A stretch of 14,996 bases of DNA, from positions 169 to 15,164 of the forward strand of contig DGBM01000013.1 in assembly GCA_002384765.1 (NCBI GenBank), read 5' to 3'. This DNA comes from Demequinaceae bacterium UBA4004 (GTDB taxonomy: Bacteria > Actinomycetota > Actinomycetes > Actinomycetales > Demequinaceae). Positions 8,124 to 14,996 of the stretch are shown in pieces. Within the stretch, counting starts at the first letter, position 1. Every line of letters starts with the position of its first letter. Position numbers and translations under genes: made by a program. The notes beneath the pieces were generated by a model, which saw only the letters and a list, made by a program, of their open reading frames with translations, was not told the origin of the DNA and did no database searches.

Positions 8124-8668
8124 CGGCCAGCAATTCCGGCCCACCGCAGCTCGGCACGGGTAGCGCACTCACGGAGGTAGCCAGACGAGGCCTGCACGGC
8201 CAGGTGAACAGGGTCGCTCTCGGGGTATCGCTCGAGGATCTCCGAGATCCGCTGATCCACCGTGACCCGCTCGCCCGTCGGCCCGACGGTGAGATCGACG
8301 AAGGTAAGCGCGTCCAAGTTGTCCTGACTCGGTCGGGCGATGGTCGCGAGTTCGCTCGCGAATCCCCGTTGAGCCGCTTCATACTCGGCGCCCGTGTGAT
8401 AGGCGACAAGCGACACGACTTCTGACGGCGCATCTCGGAGAGCAAGGAACTTCGCACCATCCAGCGGATGGAAGCCTGTCACTCTCACGCGGGCCGAGTA
8501 GCCGATGTCGTGGAGCCACGCGGCGACGGCGACGACGGGATCGACACCATGCACAACCAGTGCCTCAGCAGCCGCACCCACGTTCTGAACATGCGACCAC
8601 CTCGCGCCCATGCCCTGCATCAGGTCACGAGCGACGGCATCAGCCCAACGTGCGCTCCACGGTTGCAC
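8120..8668 (-). CDS. HD-domain phosphohydrolase
   Basis: The 182-residue protein carries an HD-domain metal site: His26 (RWSHVQNV), His53-Asp54 (WLHDIG), His67 (GFHPLD), His91 (AYHTGAEY) and Asp125 (LTFVDLTVG). Such proteins hydrolyse phosphoesters in nucleotides or cyclic nucleotides; the substrate here is unknown. The start is taken as GTG at 8668. GGGGGA touches this GTG, too close for a normal ribosome site, but TAGGCT 6 bases upstream could be a -10 element of a leaderless transcript. ATG at codon 17 is the alternative. It is on the same strand as the TIR-like gene and converges on the Nudix gene, so it may belong with either group. Confidence 0.85.
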   Translation of the reverse strand: MQPWSARWADAVARDLMQGMGARWSHVQNVGAAAEALVVHGVDPVVAVAAWLHDIGYSARVRVTGFHPLDGAKFLALRDAPSEVVSLVAYHTGAEYEAAQRGFASELATIARPSQDNLDALTFVDLTVGPTGERVTVDQRISEILERYPESDPVHLAVQASSGYLRECATRAELRWAGIAGR

Positions 8669-8677
8669 TCCCCCAGC

Positions 8678-8866
8678 CTAAGGCTCGACAACCACACAAC
8701 CGCCCAGGCAGGCGTTGACACGTGCAGTCAAAGCATCCGGCGCCCAGTTGCGAGACTCGATGGCGTCGGGGTCAAGTAAAAGGGGCCTTCCAGGATTGAT
8801 CGTCGCAGGGTGCAGACGGGCGCTGAGAATACCAGCGGCCGCCCAAACGCCCTCAAATGCCTCCAA
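8678..8866 (-). CDS. Doubtful 62-codon ORF between TIR-like and HD genes
   Basis: A TTG-started frame of 62 codons (from EAFEGVWAAAGILSARLHP to NACLGGCVVVEP) fills most of the 219 bases between its neighbours. It has no ATG or GTG start and no good ribosome site. It is in the same frame as the TIR-like gene, separated by that gene's TGA and a second stop (TAG) 15 bases on, and its own stop lies 9 bases before the HD start. G or C at third positions is about 61% by hand count, similar to this low-GC patch. It may be a small cotranscribed protein, a decayed C-terminal extension of the TIR-like protein, or noise. Confidence 0.25.
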   Translation of the reverse strand: MEAFEGVWAAAGILSARLHPATINPGRPLLLDPDAIESRNWAPDALTARVNACLGGCVVVEP

Positions 8867-8887
8867 CCGCTAGGGTCGGTGGAGCCT

Positions 8888-10141
8888 TCAGAGGACGGCC
8901 TCTGCACGCAGCGACCGGAGTGCCGCCAGCAGGATCGGAATACGCTCAACTGGCTCATCGCCCCTCACCCGCTCTGCCTCCAACGCGTAGGGGGTGTCGG
9001 CTGCAAATCGATCAATCAGCGCCTGAGCTCTGAAGGTCAACTCTAGGGATTCGCCTGCCAGGTCGGAAAGGTCTTCGTACTTCGCGCGGCGCGTCAACTG
9101 GTCGTGGAACGCAAATACAACATCTATTTGCTGGATGAATGCGGCCTGATCGACGATGGCCTCCTCGGAGGCCTGCTTCCCTGCCTTCTGGATCGCGACT
9201 CGCGTGGACTGCAGAATGTCCGTGACGTCCCCCGCGGTGAGCCAGTCTTGACCCCCGGTGTCAATGGTGAGCCCCGCTAGTCGCAACCGCTCGGCGAGCG
9301 CATGCCTCCTTGCTGCGCTGCCGTCATACCGAACCACATGACGGCCCGCCACGTCACTGAATGACTTGACGTTGCCCATTTCAATGATGACGGTACGCTC
9401 ACGCCCAAGCGCGTCCGCGATTCCCGCCTCATAGTAGACATTCGGGCGAGCCTGGCCGCGAATATCGCGTTCTTCGCTGCCGTCATTCTCATGCAAGAGA
9501 TCATCGCGGAGCCGGACCAAGTCGTCAGGTGTCAGCAAGACAACAGCCGCGCCGGCCATACGGAGGCCGGCCTCCACAACATCGCCGACATATGGATTAG
9601 GCAGTCCGGTCCTAGCCACTGCATGTTCCCATTCGATGACATGTAGTCCCAGCGCTCGAAGCAGGGCACCGATCGCCGATGAAGCGCGCGAATCGCGGCC
9701 CGCCACGACGAATACCGCACGGGAGTCAGGGAGGGAGCCTTCGCTTGCCTGCTGAGACGTAGGATCAGCGGCGAAGTTGTGCTCGGTCGCCGGCACCGGC
9801 TGCTGAGCTGAGCCCGGAGGGCCGGTAATCAACTGATCTGTGACGTCAGTTGCCCGAGCCGCAGCCCGCCAACCGTAACCAGCACCGCCCACCACGGCGA
9901 CACTGGAACTGCGGTCAGCCGCCCTGATCTGTTCGATAAGTGCGGCACTGGGAACGTCACTCACGCTCACTCTCACCCGATCAACCTGGTCCCAGCTGTA
10001 CGTCTTGCCATTCATCGTCACTGGGTACCCGTTGCGATAGGGAGCAAGGACCTGATTTTCCAGAGTCTCTTCGTTGAGATCGTTCTTCACCTCATCGCGC
10101 CTTTGCCCCTGCACGGATATTCGAACGTGGTAGTAGACCAC
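8888..10141 (-). CDS. TIR-like (TIR_2/CAP12-type) putative NAD-consuming defence protein
   Basis: The 417-residue protein has three parts. Residues 1-110 form an N-terminal domain (from YYHVRISVQG to ATDVTDQLITGPPG) that I cannot name. Residues about 142-290 match the TIR-like fold of predicted nucleotide-binding proteins: AVFVVAGRD, AAVVLLTPDD at 198-207, and ARPNVYYEAGIADALGRERT at 231-250, where Glu238 fits the catalytic glutamate. Residues 300-417 are helical. TIR domains of this group cleave NAD+ in Pycsar and CBASS defence when a cyclic nucleotide is sensed; no cyclase gene is visible here. The GTG start has AGGGGG just upstream, and a stop closes the frame 9 bases before it. Base composition is clearly lower in G+C than in the transfer operons, which suggests a separately acquired cargo gene. 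Confidence 0.8.
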   Translation of the reverse strand: MVYYHVRISVQGQRRDEVKNDLNEETLENQVLAPYRNGYPVTMNGKTYSWDQVDRVRVSVSDVPSAALIEQIRAADRSSSVAVVGGAGYGWRAAARATDVTDQLITGPPGSAQQPVPATEHNFAADPTSQQASEGSLPDSRAVFVVAGRDSRASSAIGALLRALGLHVIEWEHAVARTGLPNPYVGDVVEAGLRMAGAAVVLLTPDDLVRLRDDLLHENDGSEERDIRGQARPNVYYEAGIADALGRERTVIIEMGNVKSFSDVAGRHVVRYDGSAARRHALAERLRLAGLTIDTGGQDWLTAGDVTDILQSTRVAIQKAGKQASEEAIVDQAAFIQQIDVVFAFHDQLTRRAKYEDLSDLAGESLELTFRAQALIDRFAADTPYALEAERVRGDEPVERIPILLAALRSLRAEAVL

Positions 10142-10273
10142 GCATCCCCCTCACCGCTAGTCGAGTGGCGCGATCGTCACGCCTGCGCATGCTTGCCCGA
10201 TGATATCGAAGGGCACAAGGGGCGTTGCAGCGAGTGGCTCTCCTAGTTCGGGCACCGCGGTGGCGTATCTGTT
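10142..10273 (-). promoter_or_regulatory. Upstream region of the TIR-like gene
   Basis: This noncoding stretch leads into the TIR-like gene. It contains a perfect 10-base palindrome CACCGCGGTG at 10253-10262 and an imperfect dyad around GATATC at 10202-10207, where TATCAT on the minus strand could be a -10 element. No matching -35 is evident. With the 45-codon ORF next to it, it accounts for the 286-base gap between the TIR-like gene and the second transfer operon. Confidence 0.3.
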
Positions 10274-10411
10274 TCAGCAGTAGATGCCCCGGAACCACCC
10301 ACACGGCCACTGTCGATGGTTCTTCACGACCCAGCCATCTTCAAGCGCCGCACTACCTTGGACGTCGTCCGGACCTGCACCCCGACCCGGCAGACCGTCT
10401 GGAGAACCCAT
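10274..10411 (-). CDS. Possible 45-residue ORF after the type IV-like operon
   Basis: An ATG at 10411, 16 bases after the stop of the 231-residue gene, opens 45 codons ending in TGA. AGGA lies 7 bases before the ATG, an acceptable ribosome site. The product starts with a Gly/Pro-rich stretch (GSPDGLPGRGAGPDD) and ends Trp/Cys-rich (WPCGWFRGIYC). No family is recognised. The spacing and ribosome site support it; the short length and lack of any known relative argue caution. Confidence 0.3.
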   Translation of the reverse strand: MGSPDGLPGRGAGPDDVQGSAALEDGWVVKNHRQWPCGWFRGIYC

Positions 10412-10427
10412 CAGCTGTTCCTAAAGG

Positions 10428-11123
10428 TCACTCGACCCAAAGCTCATCAGCCGGGAGGTGCCGCGCGCCGGACGAGCGAGCCTGATCGAATGCGTTCCCT
10501 CCGTACCAGGTCTCCTCGCGAACGACTGCGACGACGATTTCGCCGTCCTTGCTCACTCGCGCTGGCGAGACCGCACGAAGATCCGTCTGGAAGCGCCCAC
10601 CGCCGAGGTCTCGAGCGAGCCGTGAGCCGATCAGGTGCGGGCGCCGGGCGATGGGATGAAGAGGCTCGATCATCGGCTCGTTCGGATCCTCGGGGGCCTC
10701 CGAGAGCCAGGCGCCGGGCCCGGCGAGGTCGACACTGTTGGGGGGCACTCGGACGAGTTCTTCAACCCAGAGTTGGGAGCGGTCGACGAGGACGGCCGAT
10801 ATGTGGTCCTCGTTGTAGAAGGCGGCTTCGTCAATGACGCGCACGGTCGCCCCGTCAGCCTCACCAGCCTGAGTGGGAGTGTCGCCAAGGATTCGCAGGT
10901 CGGTGCGCCATCCGTGTGCGGCGAGTTCCTGATTCTCGCTACAGGTGGCCAAGAGCAGTCGAGCGCGGCTTCCGGCGACACTCTCGAAGTCGTCGGTGAG
11001 TCGCCGCACGAGGATGGCGGGGTGCCCCCATCGCTGAGTCAGGTCCCCTTGCGGGTCGACGTCGAGGTCACCAACCAGCGCGGCGAAGCGCGCCTGGATC
11101 TCCCCTGGGGTGAGCTCACTCAT
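10428..11123 (-). CDS. Unrecognised protein in the type IV-like operon
   Basis: I do not recognise this 231-residue protein. It has no signal peptide or membrane helix and looks like a soluble alpha/beta protein: a helical start (SELTPGEIQARFAALVGDLD), strands such as HPAILVRRL and ARLLLATCSE, a Pro-rich middle (DPNEPMIEPLHPIARRPHL), and a C-terminus with GEIVVAVVREETWYGG. The frame is open up to 11411, but ATG at 11123 is chosen because it overlaps the wall-hydrolase stop by 8 bases (ATGAGTGA), the same coupling seen elsewhere in the operon. It is therefore probably made with the secretion-channel proteins, perhaps as a cytoplasmic accessory; no function can be assigned. Confidence 0.78.
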   Translation of the reverse strand: MSELTPGEIQARFAALVGDLDVDPQGDLTQRWGHPAILVRRLTDDFESVAGSRARLLLATCSENQELAAHGWRTDLRILGDTPTQAGEADGATVRVIDEAAFYNEDHISAVLVDRSQLWVEELVRVPPNSVDLAGPGAWLSEAPEDPNEPMIEPLHPIARRPHLIGSRLARDLGGGRFQTDLRAVSPARVSKDGEIVVAVVREETWYGGNAFDQARSSGARHLPADELWVE

Positions 11124-12237
11124 CGCGAGCCCTGTCCCCCACCAACGACGGACCCACTTCAGGGCCGTTGGGCCGGCCGACGAAGGCGAGTTCCCCTTCG
11201 TAGTAGTCGATGGAGAGGAAGTCGTGGACGACCTCGACGGTGAGTCCTGGTCGGGGTGCGTGGACGATGCCGCCTTGGCCGTCGTACATGGCCACGTGGT
11301 GGAAGAAGCCGGCCGGGTCGCCGGGGGCGTGGAAGAAGACGAGGTCGCCGGGGCGCCACGAGATGGGGTCGATCGGGAGTCGGTGCACGTCTGCGGCTTG
11401 TGCGCTGGCAACCCGGGGAATGCTGACGCCGGCTTGGTGCCAAGCGAATTGGGTGAGCGAGGAGCAGTCGAAGCCGACGACTCCGGCGCCTGACCCGAAG
11501 CCTTCGCTGGGGCCGTTCATGGTTCCGCCGCCCCAGGAGTACGGGACGCCGACTTGGGCGAGGGCCGCGGCCAGGGCTTTGCTGCCAGCGGGTCCGTCTC
11601 CCATGAATGCTGCGTTGGCGTAGCACGAGGCGGACAGGACGGTGGGGTCGCCAACGACTTGCATGGCCAGTGGTTGCCACTTGGCGTACGCATTCGGGAA
11701 CGCGCTGCGTTGCACGGCCTGGGCGGCGACAGTGACGTCCATTGCCTGGAATCCCGTGATGTCCAGGAGTCCGGGCTGGCCTTGCATACCGCCGGTGTAG
11801 AACATGCGAGCTGAGGTGACCGGGTCCATCCGCTGGGTGGTGGATCCCCAGGCGGCGCGTTGTTGGAAGAGTCCGAGGCTGTCGCGGTCGCCGTAGTTGA
11901 CGTTGATCAGGTTGGACTCCTGCATCGCGGTCGCGATGGCGATCACCCAGCCGTAGGCGGGGACCTCCAGTTCGCGCCCGACGGCGACGATGGTGCGAGC
12001 GTTCATCGCTTGCTCGGGAGACAAGCCATCGACGCCGACGGCGGTGTCCATAACGGAGCCCGGGCACGCTCCCCCAACGGAGGGCGTTTGCTGCTGTGCG
12101 GACCGACCGACGAGGGCCATGAGCAGCACGGCTGCCAGGCCTCCGACGAGGACCAACGGCGTGATCGCGATCAGGGCCCGGCGAATCCGCCTCCACAGGA
12201 TTTGCCGGGCGGCAAGCGCTGCAGCTTCGATGACCAT
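11116..12237 (-). CDS. Membrane-anchored transglycosylase-NlpC/P60 wall hydrolase (VirB1-like)
   Basis: The 373-residue protein has an N-terminal membrane anchor at about 20-43 (ALIAITPLVLVGGLAAVLLM). A lytic-transglycosylase-like segment follows with Glu107 in AMQESN and GLFQQR at 122-127. The C-terminal NlpC/P60 (C40) peptidase domain runs from about 220 to 360, with the catalytic pair Cys258 (GFDCSSLTQFAW) and His314 (HHVAMYDG). Proteins of this architecture open peptidoglycan locally so that a type IV secretion channel can cross the wall, as VirB1-like proteins do in Gram-positive conjugation. ATG at 12237 comes one base after the upstream TGA, with GGAGGG at 12242-12247. Its stop overlaps the next start by 8 bases. 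Confidence 0.9.
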   Translation of the reverse strand: MVIEAAALAARQILWRRIRRALIAITPLVLVGGLAAVLLMALVGRSAQQQTPSVGGACPGSVMDTAVGVDGLSPEQAMNARTIVAVGRELEVPAYGWVIAIATAMQESNLINVNYGDRDSLGLFQQRAAWGSTTQRMDPVTSARMFYTGGMQGQPGLLDITGFQAMDVTVAAQAVQRSAFPNAYAKWQPLAMQVVGDPTVLSASCYANAAFMGDGPAGSKALAAALAQVGVPYSWGGGTMNGPSEGFGSGAGVVGFDCSSLTQFAWHQAGVSIPRVASAQAADVHRLPIDPISWRPGDLVFFHAPGDPAGFFHHVAMYDGQGGIVHAPRPGLTVEVVHDFLSIDYYEGELAFVGRPNGPEVGPSLVGDRARDE

Positions 12238-12238
12238 G

Positions 12239-12865
12239 TCACCCTCCCGCCGCAGTAGGGGGCACCTGTGTCAGTGCCGGGATGGGGGCACCGGCGATGT
12301 TCTCCGCCGGCTCGAGCCCGCTGACCAGGCAGCTGTCGCCGGTCTTTTCGGTGGCGATGTCGATCCGGCCGCCGTCGGTGACGAGCCTGAACGTCCGTGG
12401 CGATGCGCCGGGCGCTACCTCTTGGGGGGTGCCGAGCACTTGGCTGGCCGGGACTCGGGCGGGGTCGACCTTCTCGAGTTGCGTGACGAAGGCGGGGGTA
12501 GCTTTGTCCTTCAATGCGGTGAGCCATTCCGCGGCGGGCCGGCTGGTGGTGGCCCACTCGGCAGCGAAGCGCGCGACGACCTGCTCACATGGCCCGATGG
12601 GCGCGGGCGATGTCGCTGCGACCCCTGAGCTCGAGGATGGGCTCGGCTGCGGGACCGTGGCCTCTGGAGACGTGGGCAGCGGACTCGGTGAAGTCACCAC
12701 CGGAAGTCCGGCAACCTTGGTGTGGGTCGGGTCCGCCTCAGGGGACAGCGCGCTGGAGGCCTTGCCGATGAACGCGACCAGGACGAGGATGCCGGCCACG
12801 GTGGCGCCGAGGTGCTTCCAGGACCAGAGCGGCCATTCGATGAGTCGGTGCAGGCGGTCAGTCAC
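12239..12865 (-). CDS. VirB8/TcpC-like bitopic conjugation protein
   Basis: The 208-residue protein has a short cytoplasmic N-terminus (DRLHRLIEWPLWSWKH), one membrane helix at about 20-36 (GATVAGILVLVAFIG), a Pro/Ser/Thr-rich linker at about 42-92, and a C-terminal extracellular domain of about 110 residues (from CEQVVARFAAEWA to GDSCLVSGLEPAEN). This layout matches VirB8/TcpC-type NTF2-like scaffold proteins of Gram-positive transfer channels. The match is by architecture and context, not by a diagnostic motif. Cys93 and Cys178 could form a disulfide outside the cell. GTG at 12865 overlaps the upstream stop by 8 bases (GTGACTGA) and has GGGGAGG 4 bases upstream. Confidence 0.78.
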   Translation of the reverse strand: MTDRLHRLIEWPLWSWKHLGATVAGILVLVAFIGKASSALSPEADPTHTKVAGLPVVTSPSPLPTSPEATVPQPSPSSSSGVAATSPAPIGPCEQVVARFAAEWATTSRPAAEWLTALKDKATPAFVTQLEKVDPARVPASQVLGTPQEVAPGASPRTFRLVTDGGRIDIATEKTGDSCLVSGLEPAENIAGAPIPALTQVPPTAAGG

Positions 12866-14978
12866 GGCTCCTCCCCTCGCCCCGCTCGGGCGTCAGTTCC
12901 TCGGGGTCTGCGGTGATGAACTGCTTGGTCGTCGCGTCATAGAACCGGGTCTGCACACCCGCGTCGGTGACCTCTGCATGGCAGTCGTGCGTCCTGACCG
13001 CGCGGATCTCACGGATCCCCGAGGGCAGCTCGTCCACGAGCGTCCCTGACTTCGCGGGCAGGTCACCCGTCGACCGCGAGCTGGGGTCATACAGATCTTG
13101 ATGCCGTATGCCGCTGGGCTCGCTCCCACCGGGGGGTGGACTTGGCCGCGAGCTGGGGACTCGGGACGGACCAGCAACAACAAGGGCTCCCGGGTCGCCT
13201 GTGTCTTCGGGAGCGCGGGTGCCCGCCGTGAAGCTCGTTCGTGGCAGGGCGGAGCTCATGGCGGTGACCCGTCCGGGCACGTCGCGCCTCGAGGTGGGGA
13301 TGTCGGGTTGGGTCCAGGTGACGGTGTCGTAGCGGCGGCCGATGGACTCGACGGGCAGGTTGAGCCTGCGCCCGTCACGGGCCGGGCCTACGCCGGTGGG
13401 TGCCTCACCGGTGTCGGTGCCTTCGCCGGTGACGGTGGGCTTGCCGGTTCGTCTCTTGCGGTGGTTGGTGTCGTCGTACCCGTCCTCGACGGCTTTGCGT
13501 CCGACGACGTAGCCGAGCACGGAGCGGCGGGCGGTGCGCATCAGGCTGTTGCCGCGTGGTGAGTGGCCGAGGATGTTGGCGAACGACAGCAGCGGCAGCA
13601 GCAGGATGAACGCGGCCACCGATACGACGAGGCACAGGACGAGGGTGAGGATTCCCATGCCGGTTCCGTTGGCGTGGGACAGGATGGCGGCGATCGCGAC
13701 GGCATGGACTGCGGCGCCGGCGCCGAAGGCGATGACGTTGATGACCGAGGCTCCGGCGATGTTGCCGATGCGGCGCACGATGGTCGACATCGGTGCGATG
13801 ACGCCGAACACTGCGGCGGCGGGGAAGAACATGACGAGCAGGCGCAGCATGACGAGCCCGGCGAAGACGAACAGGTCGGCGACGAGGCGGAACAGGGCGG
13901 TGAACAGGGCGCCGATGAAGGCCATGAACCCGGCGCCTGCGCGGCCCTTGGCCTTGCCTTGGATAGCGGCGTAGGCGAGCGGGTCCTGGTCTTGGATCTC
14001 CTGGGTGGTGGTGACCCAGTCGTTGGCCTTCTGCTCGGTGACGCGCTGGATGCCGTCGGGTTCGGCGCGGGCGGCGGCGAGCTCGGCGCGACTGAAGGTG
14101 CTCTCCCGGAACAGGATCGGGCCCCACTTCTTGGCGGCGGGGCTGTCCGGGTCGCCGAACTGGCCGCGGAGCCAGGCTTGGTAGAGGATCTCGTCGACGA
14201 CGAGGGCGCCTTGGGCGCGGGTGGGGTCGCCGGGGGCGGTCTCGGTCAGGCCGGCGCTGCTCTGGTTGACCGAGGCGATCGAGCCGGTGACGGCTTGGTC
14301 GAAGAAGCTCGCGACCCGGGTCGGGTACTGCGAGATCCCGGAGACGATACCGAGGACGAGCAGGGCCCAGGCGGCGGCCATCATCACGGAGGAGAGCCGG
14401 CCGTGCAGGGAGTAGTAGAGCAGCAGGGCAGCGACTGCGAGGATGGCGACGACGCCCCACGGTGACCAGATGGCGGTGTTGAGCCGGGTCGTGACGGTGG
14501 CCACGACGTCGTCGAGGGGTTGCATGTACTGCTCGGGGTGGGCGACGCGGTTGTGGATGCCGTTGGTGGCAGAGCTCAACCAGGTCCCGGCGGACATGAA
14601 GGTGTTGCCGATGAAGGTGTCGATGGTGGCGTCGACGTCGGCGAGGCCGCCCATGCAGCCGAGGTCGTAGGTGTTCCAGGTCAGTCCGGCGTAGCCGTAC
14701 TGGTCGTAGAGCGTCGTCGAGGGCTGGGTGGCCCAGGGGTCGCCGCGGGCCGGGATGGGGTCGGGGGCGGGGTCGAAGAAGCCGGGGAGGCCGGTGTCGG
14801 GGATGGAGGCGGTTGGGGCGGTCTTGCAGTCCCACGGCGCGGACGGCAGGGCGGGGCTTGCGCTGGCTGCGCCAGCGAGCCCGAGGAGCGCGAGCAGGGC
14901 GAGGGCGGCTGCTGCGGCGAGCCGGCGGAACGTGACCTTGATCCGCCCGAGGGGCGCGTGTGGAGGGTCGGTGCGCAT
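12858..14978 (-). CDS. VirB6/TrbL-like polytopic conjugation membrane protein
   Basis: The 706-residue protein starts with a signal-peptide-like segment (basic FRRL, hydrophobic Ala/Leu run to about 35, cleavage likely after GAASA near residue 40). An extracytoplasmic region with paired Cys (WDCKT, LGCMGG) follows. Membrane helices are predicted at about 174-191, 197-215, 351-396 (probably two), 411-433 and 441-467, and a hydrophilic Pro/Gly/Arg-rich tail covers 470-706. This is the layout of TrbL/VirB6-family inner-membrane channel proteins of actinobacterial transfer systems. ATG at 14978 is preferred to the in-frame GTG at 14987 because a TGA one base upstream (14980-14982) would suit the end of a preceding gene, the same TGA-C-ATG junction seen before the wall hydrolase. 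The compact tail ending (AEVTDAGVQTRFYDATTKQF) looks folded. Confidence 0.85.
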   Translation of the reverse strand: MRTDPPHAPLGRIKVTFRRLAAAAALALLALLGLAGAASASPALPSAPWDCKTAPTASIPDTGLPGFFDPAPDPIPARGDPWATQPSTTLYDQYGYAGLTWNTYDLGCMGGLADVDATIDTFIGNTFMSAGTWLSSATNGIHNRVAHPEQYMQPLDDVVATVTTRLNTAIWSPWGVVAILAVAALLLYYSLHGRLSSVMMAAAWALLVLGIVSGISQYPTRVASFFDQAVTGSIASVNQSSAGLTETAPGDPTRAQGALVVDEILYQAWLRGQFGDPDSPAAKKWGPILFRESTFSRAELAAARAEPDGIQRVTEQKANDWVTTTQEIQDQDPLAYAAIQGKAKGRAGAGFMAFIGALFTALFRLVADLFVFAGLVMLRLLVMFFPAAAVFGVIAPMSTIVRRIGNIAGASVINVIAFGAGAAVHAVAIAAILSHANGTGMGILTLVLCLVVSVAAFILLLPLLSFANILGHSPRGNSLMRTARRSVLGYVVGRKAVEDGYDDTNHRKRRTGKPTVTGEGTDTGEAPTGVGPARDGRRLNLPVESIGRRYDTVTWTQPDIPTSRRDVPGRVTAMSSALPRTSFTAGTRAPEDTGDPGALVVAGPSRVPSSRPSPPPGGSEPSGIRHQDLYDPSSRSTGDLPAKSGTLVDELPSGIREIRAVRTHDCHAEVTDAGVQTRFYDATTKQFITADPEELTPERGEGRSRD

Positions 14979-14996
14979 GTCAGGCACTCGCTCGTT

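Noticed and set aside
10142..10427. Possible tRNA end or attachment site in the largest intergenic gap
   Set aside because: No T-arm-like sequence or cloverleaf could be found by eye there or in the other gaps. The partner att site lies outside the left edge, so no repeat can be compared.
11124..11411. Upstream extension of the 231-residue gene
   Set aside because: It is Ser/Thr/Pro-rich low-complexity sequence that mirrors the NlpC/P60 domain in another frame. The overlapping ATG at 11123 is the better start.
13405..14835. Long Arg/Pro/His-rich minus-strand frame and plus-strand frame 13563-14465 over the VirB6-like gene
   Set aside because: Both are frame shadows of a gene with a clear signal peptide and membrane helices. 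Their compositions are extreme and contain no domain.

Overview
The window is GC-rich DNA (about 75% G+C in a hand-counted 60-base row of the replication gene, about 57% in a row of the TIR-like gene) with actinobacterial codon bias. It holds the left part of an integrative and conjugative element. Gene families point to an actinomycete, and the element has the layout of an AICE (actinomycete integrative and conjugative element) such as pSAM2. I cannot name the host.

1-5926 is one compact minus-strand operon, read right to left: a two-helix membrane protein, an FtsK/SpoIIIE-type DNA translocase, an unrecognised 163-residue protein, a SprT-like zinc metallopeptidase, a RepSA-type rolling-circle initiator, a small excisionase and a tyrosine integrase whose last residues run off the left edge. 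Most junctions overlap by 1-8 bases or abut, so translation is probably coupled. 5927-6887 is a control zone with two small minus-strand genes (94 and 105 residues), two perfect hairpins, and an inverted-repeat array between the divergent transcription units.

6888-8668 is an accessory/regulatory block. A plus-strand HTH regulator with a degenerate phospholipase-D-like C-terminus is followed by a Nudix hydrolase (the family of the pSAM2 transfer-immunity protein Pif). An HD-domain hydrolase converges on them, sharing a CTAG double stop. 8669-10141 holds a 417-residue TIR-like (Pfam TIR_2/CAP12-like) protein with a separate N-terminal domain, and a doubtful 62-codon frame between it and the HD gene. 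This is the best candidate for an under-described defence module.

10428-14978 is a second minus-strand transfer operon of type IV secretion flavour: a VirB6/TrbL-like polytopic membrane protein, a VirB8/TcpC-like bitopic protein, a VirB1-like transglycosylase plus NlpC/P60 wall hydrolase, an unrecognised 231-residue protein and possibly a 45-codon ORF. It presumably continues beyond the right edge, where an ATPase would be expected. An FtsK-type motor and VirB-like channel parts thus lie in one window, either as a hybrid transfer apparatus or as two adjacent elements. No tRNA, rRNA, IS element or CRISPR array was seen, and no attachment site could be located.
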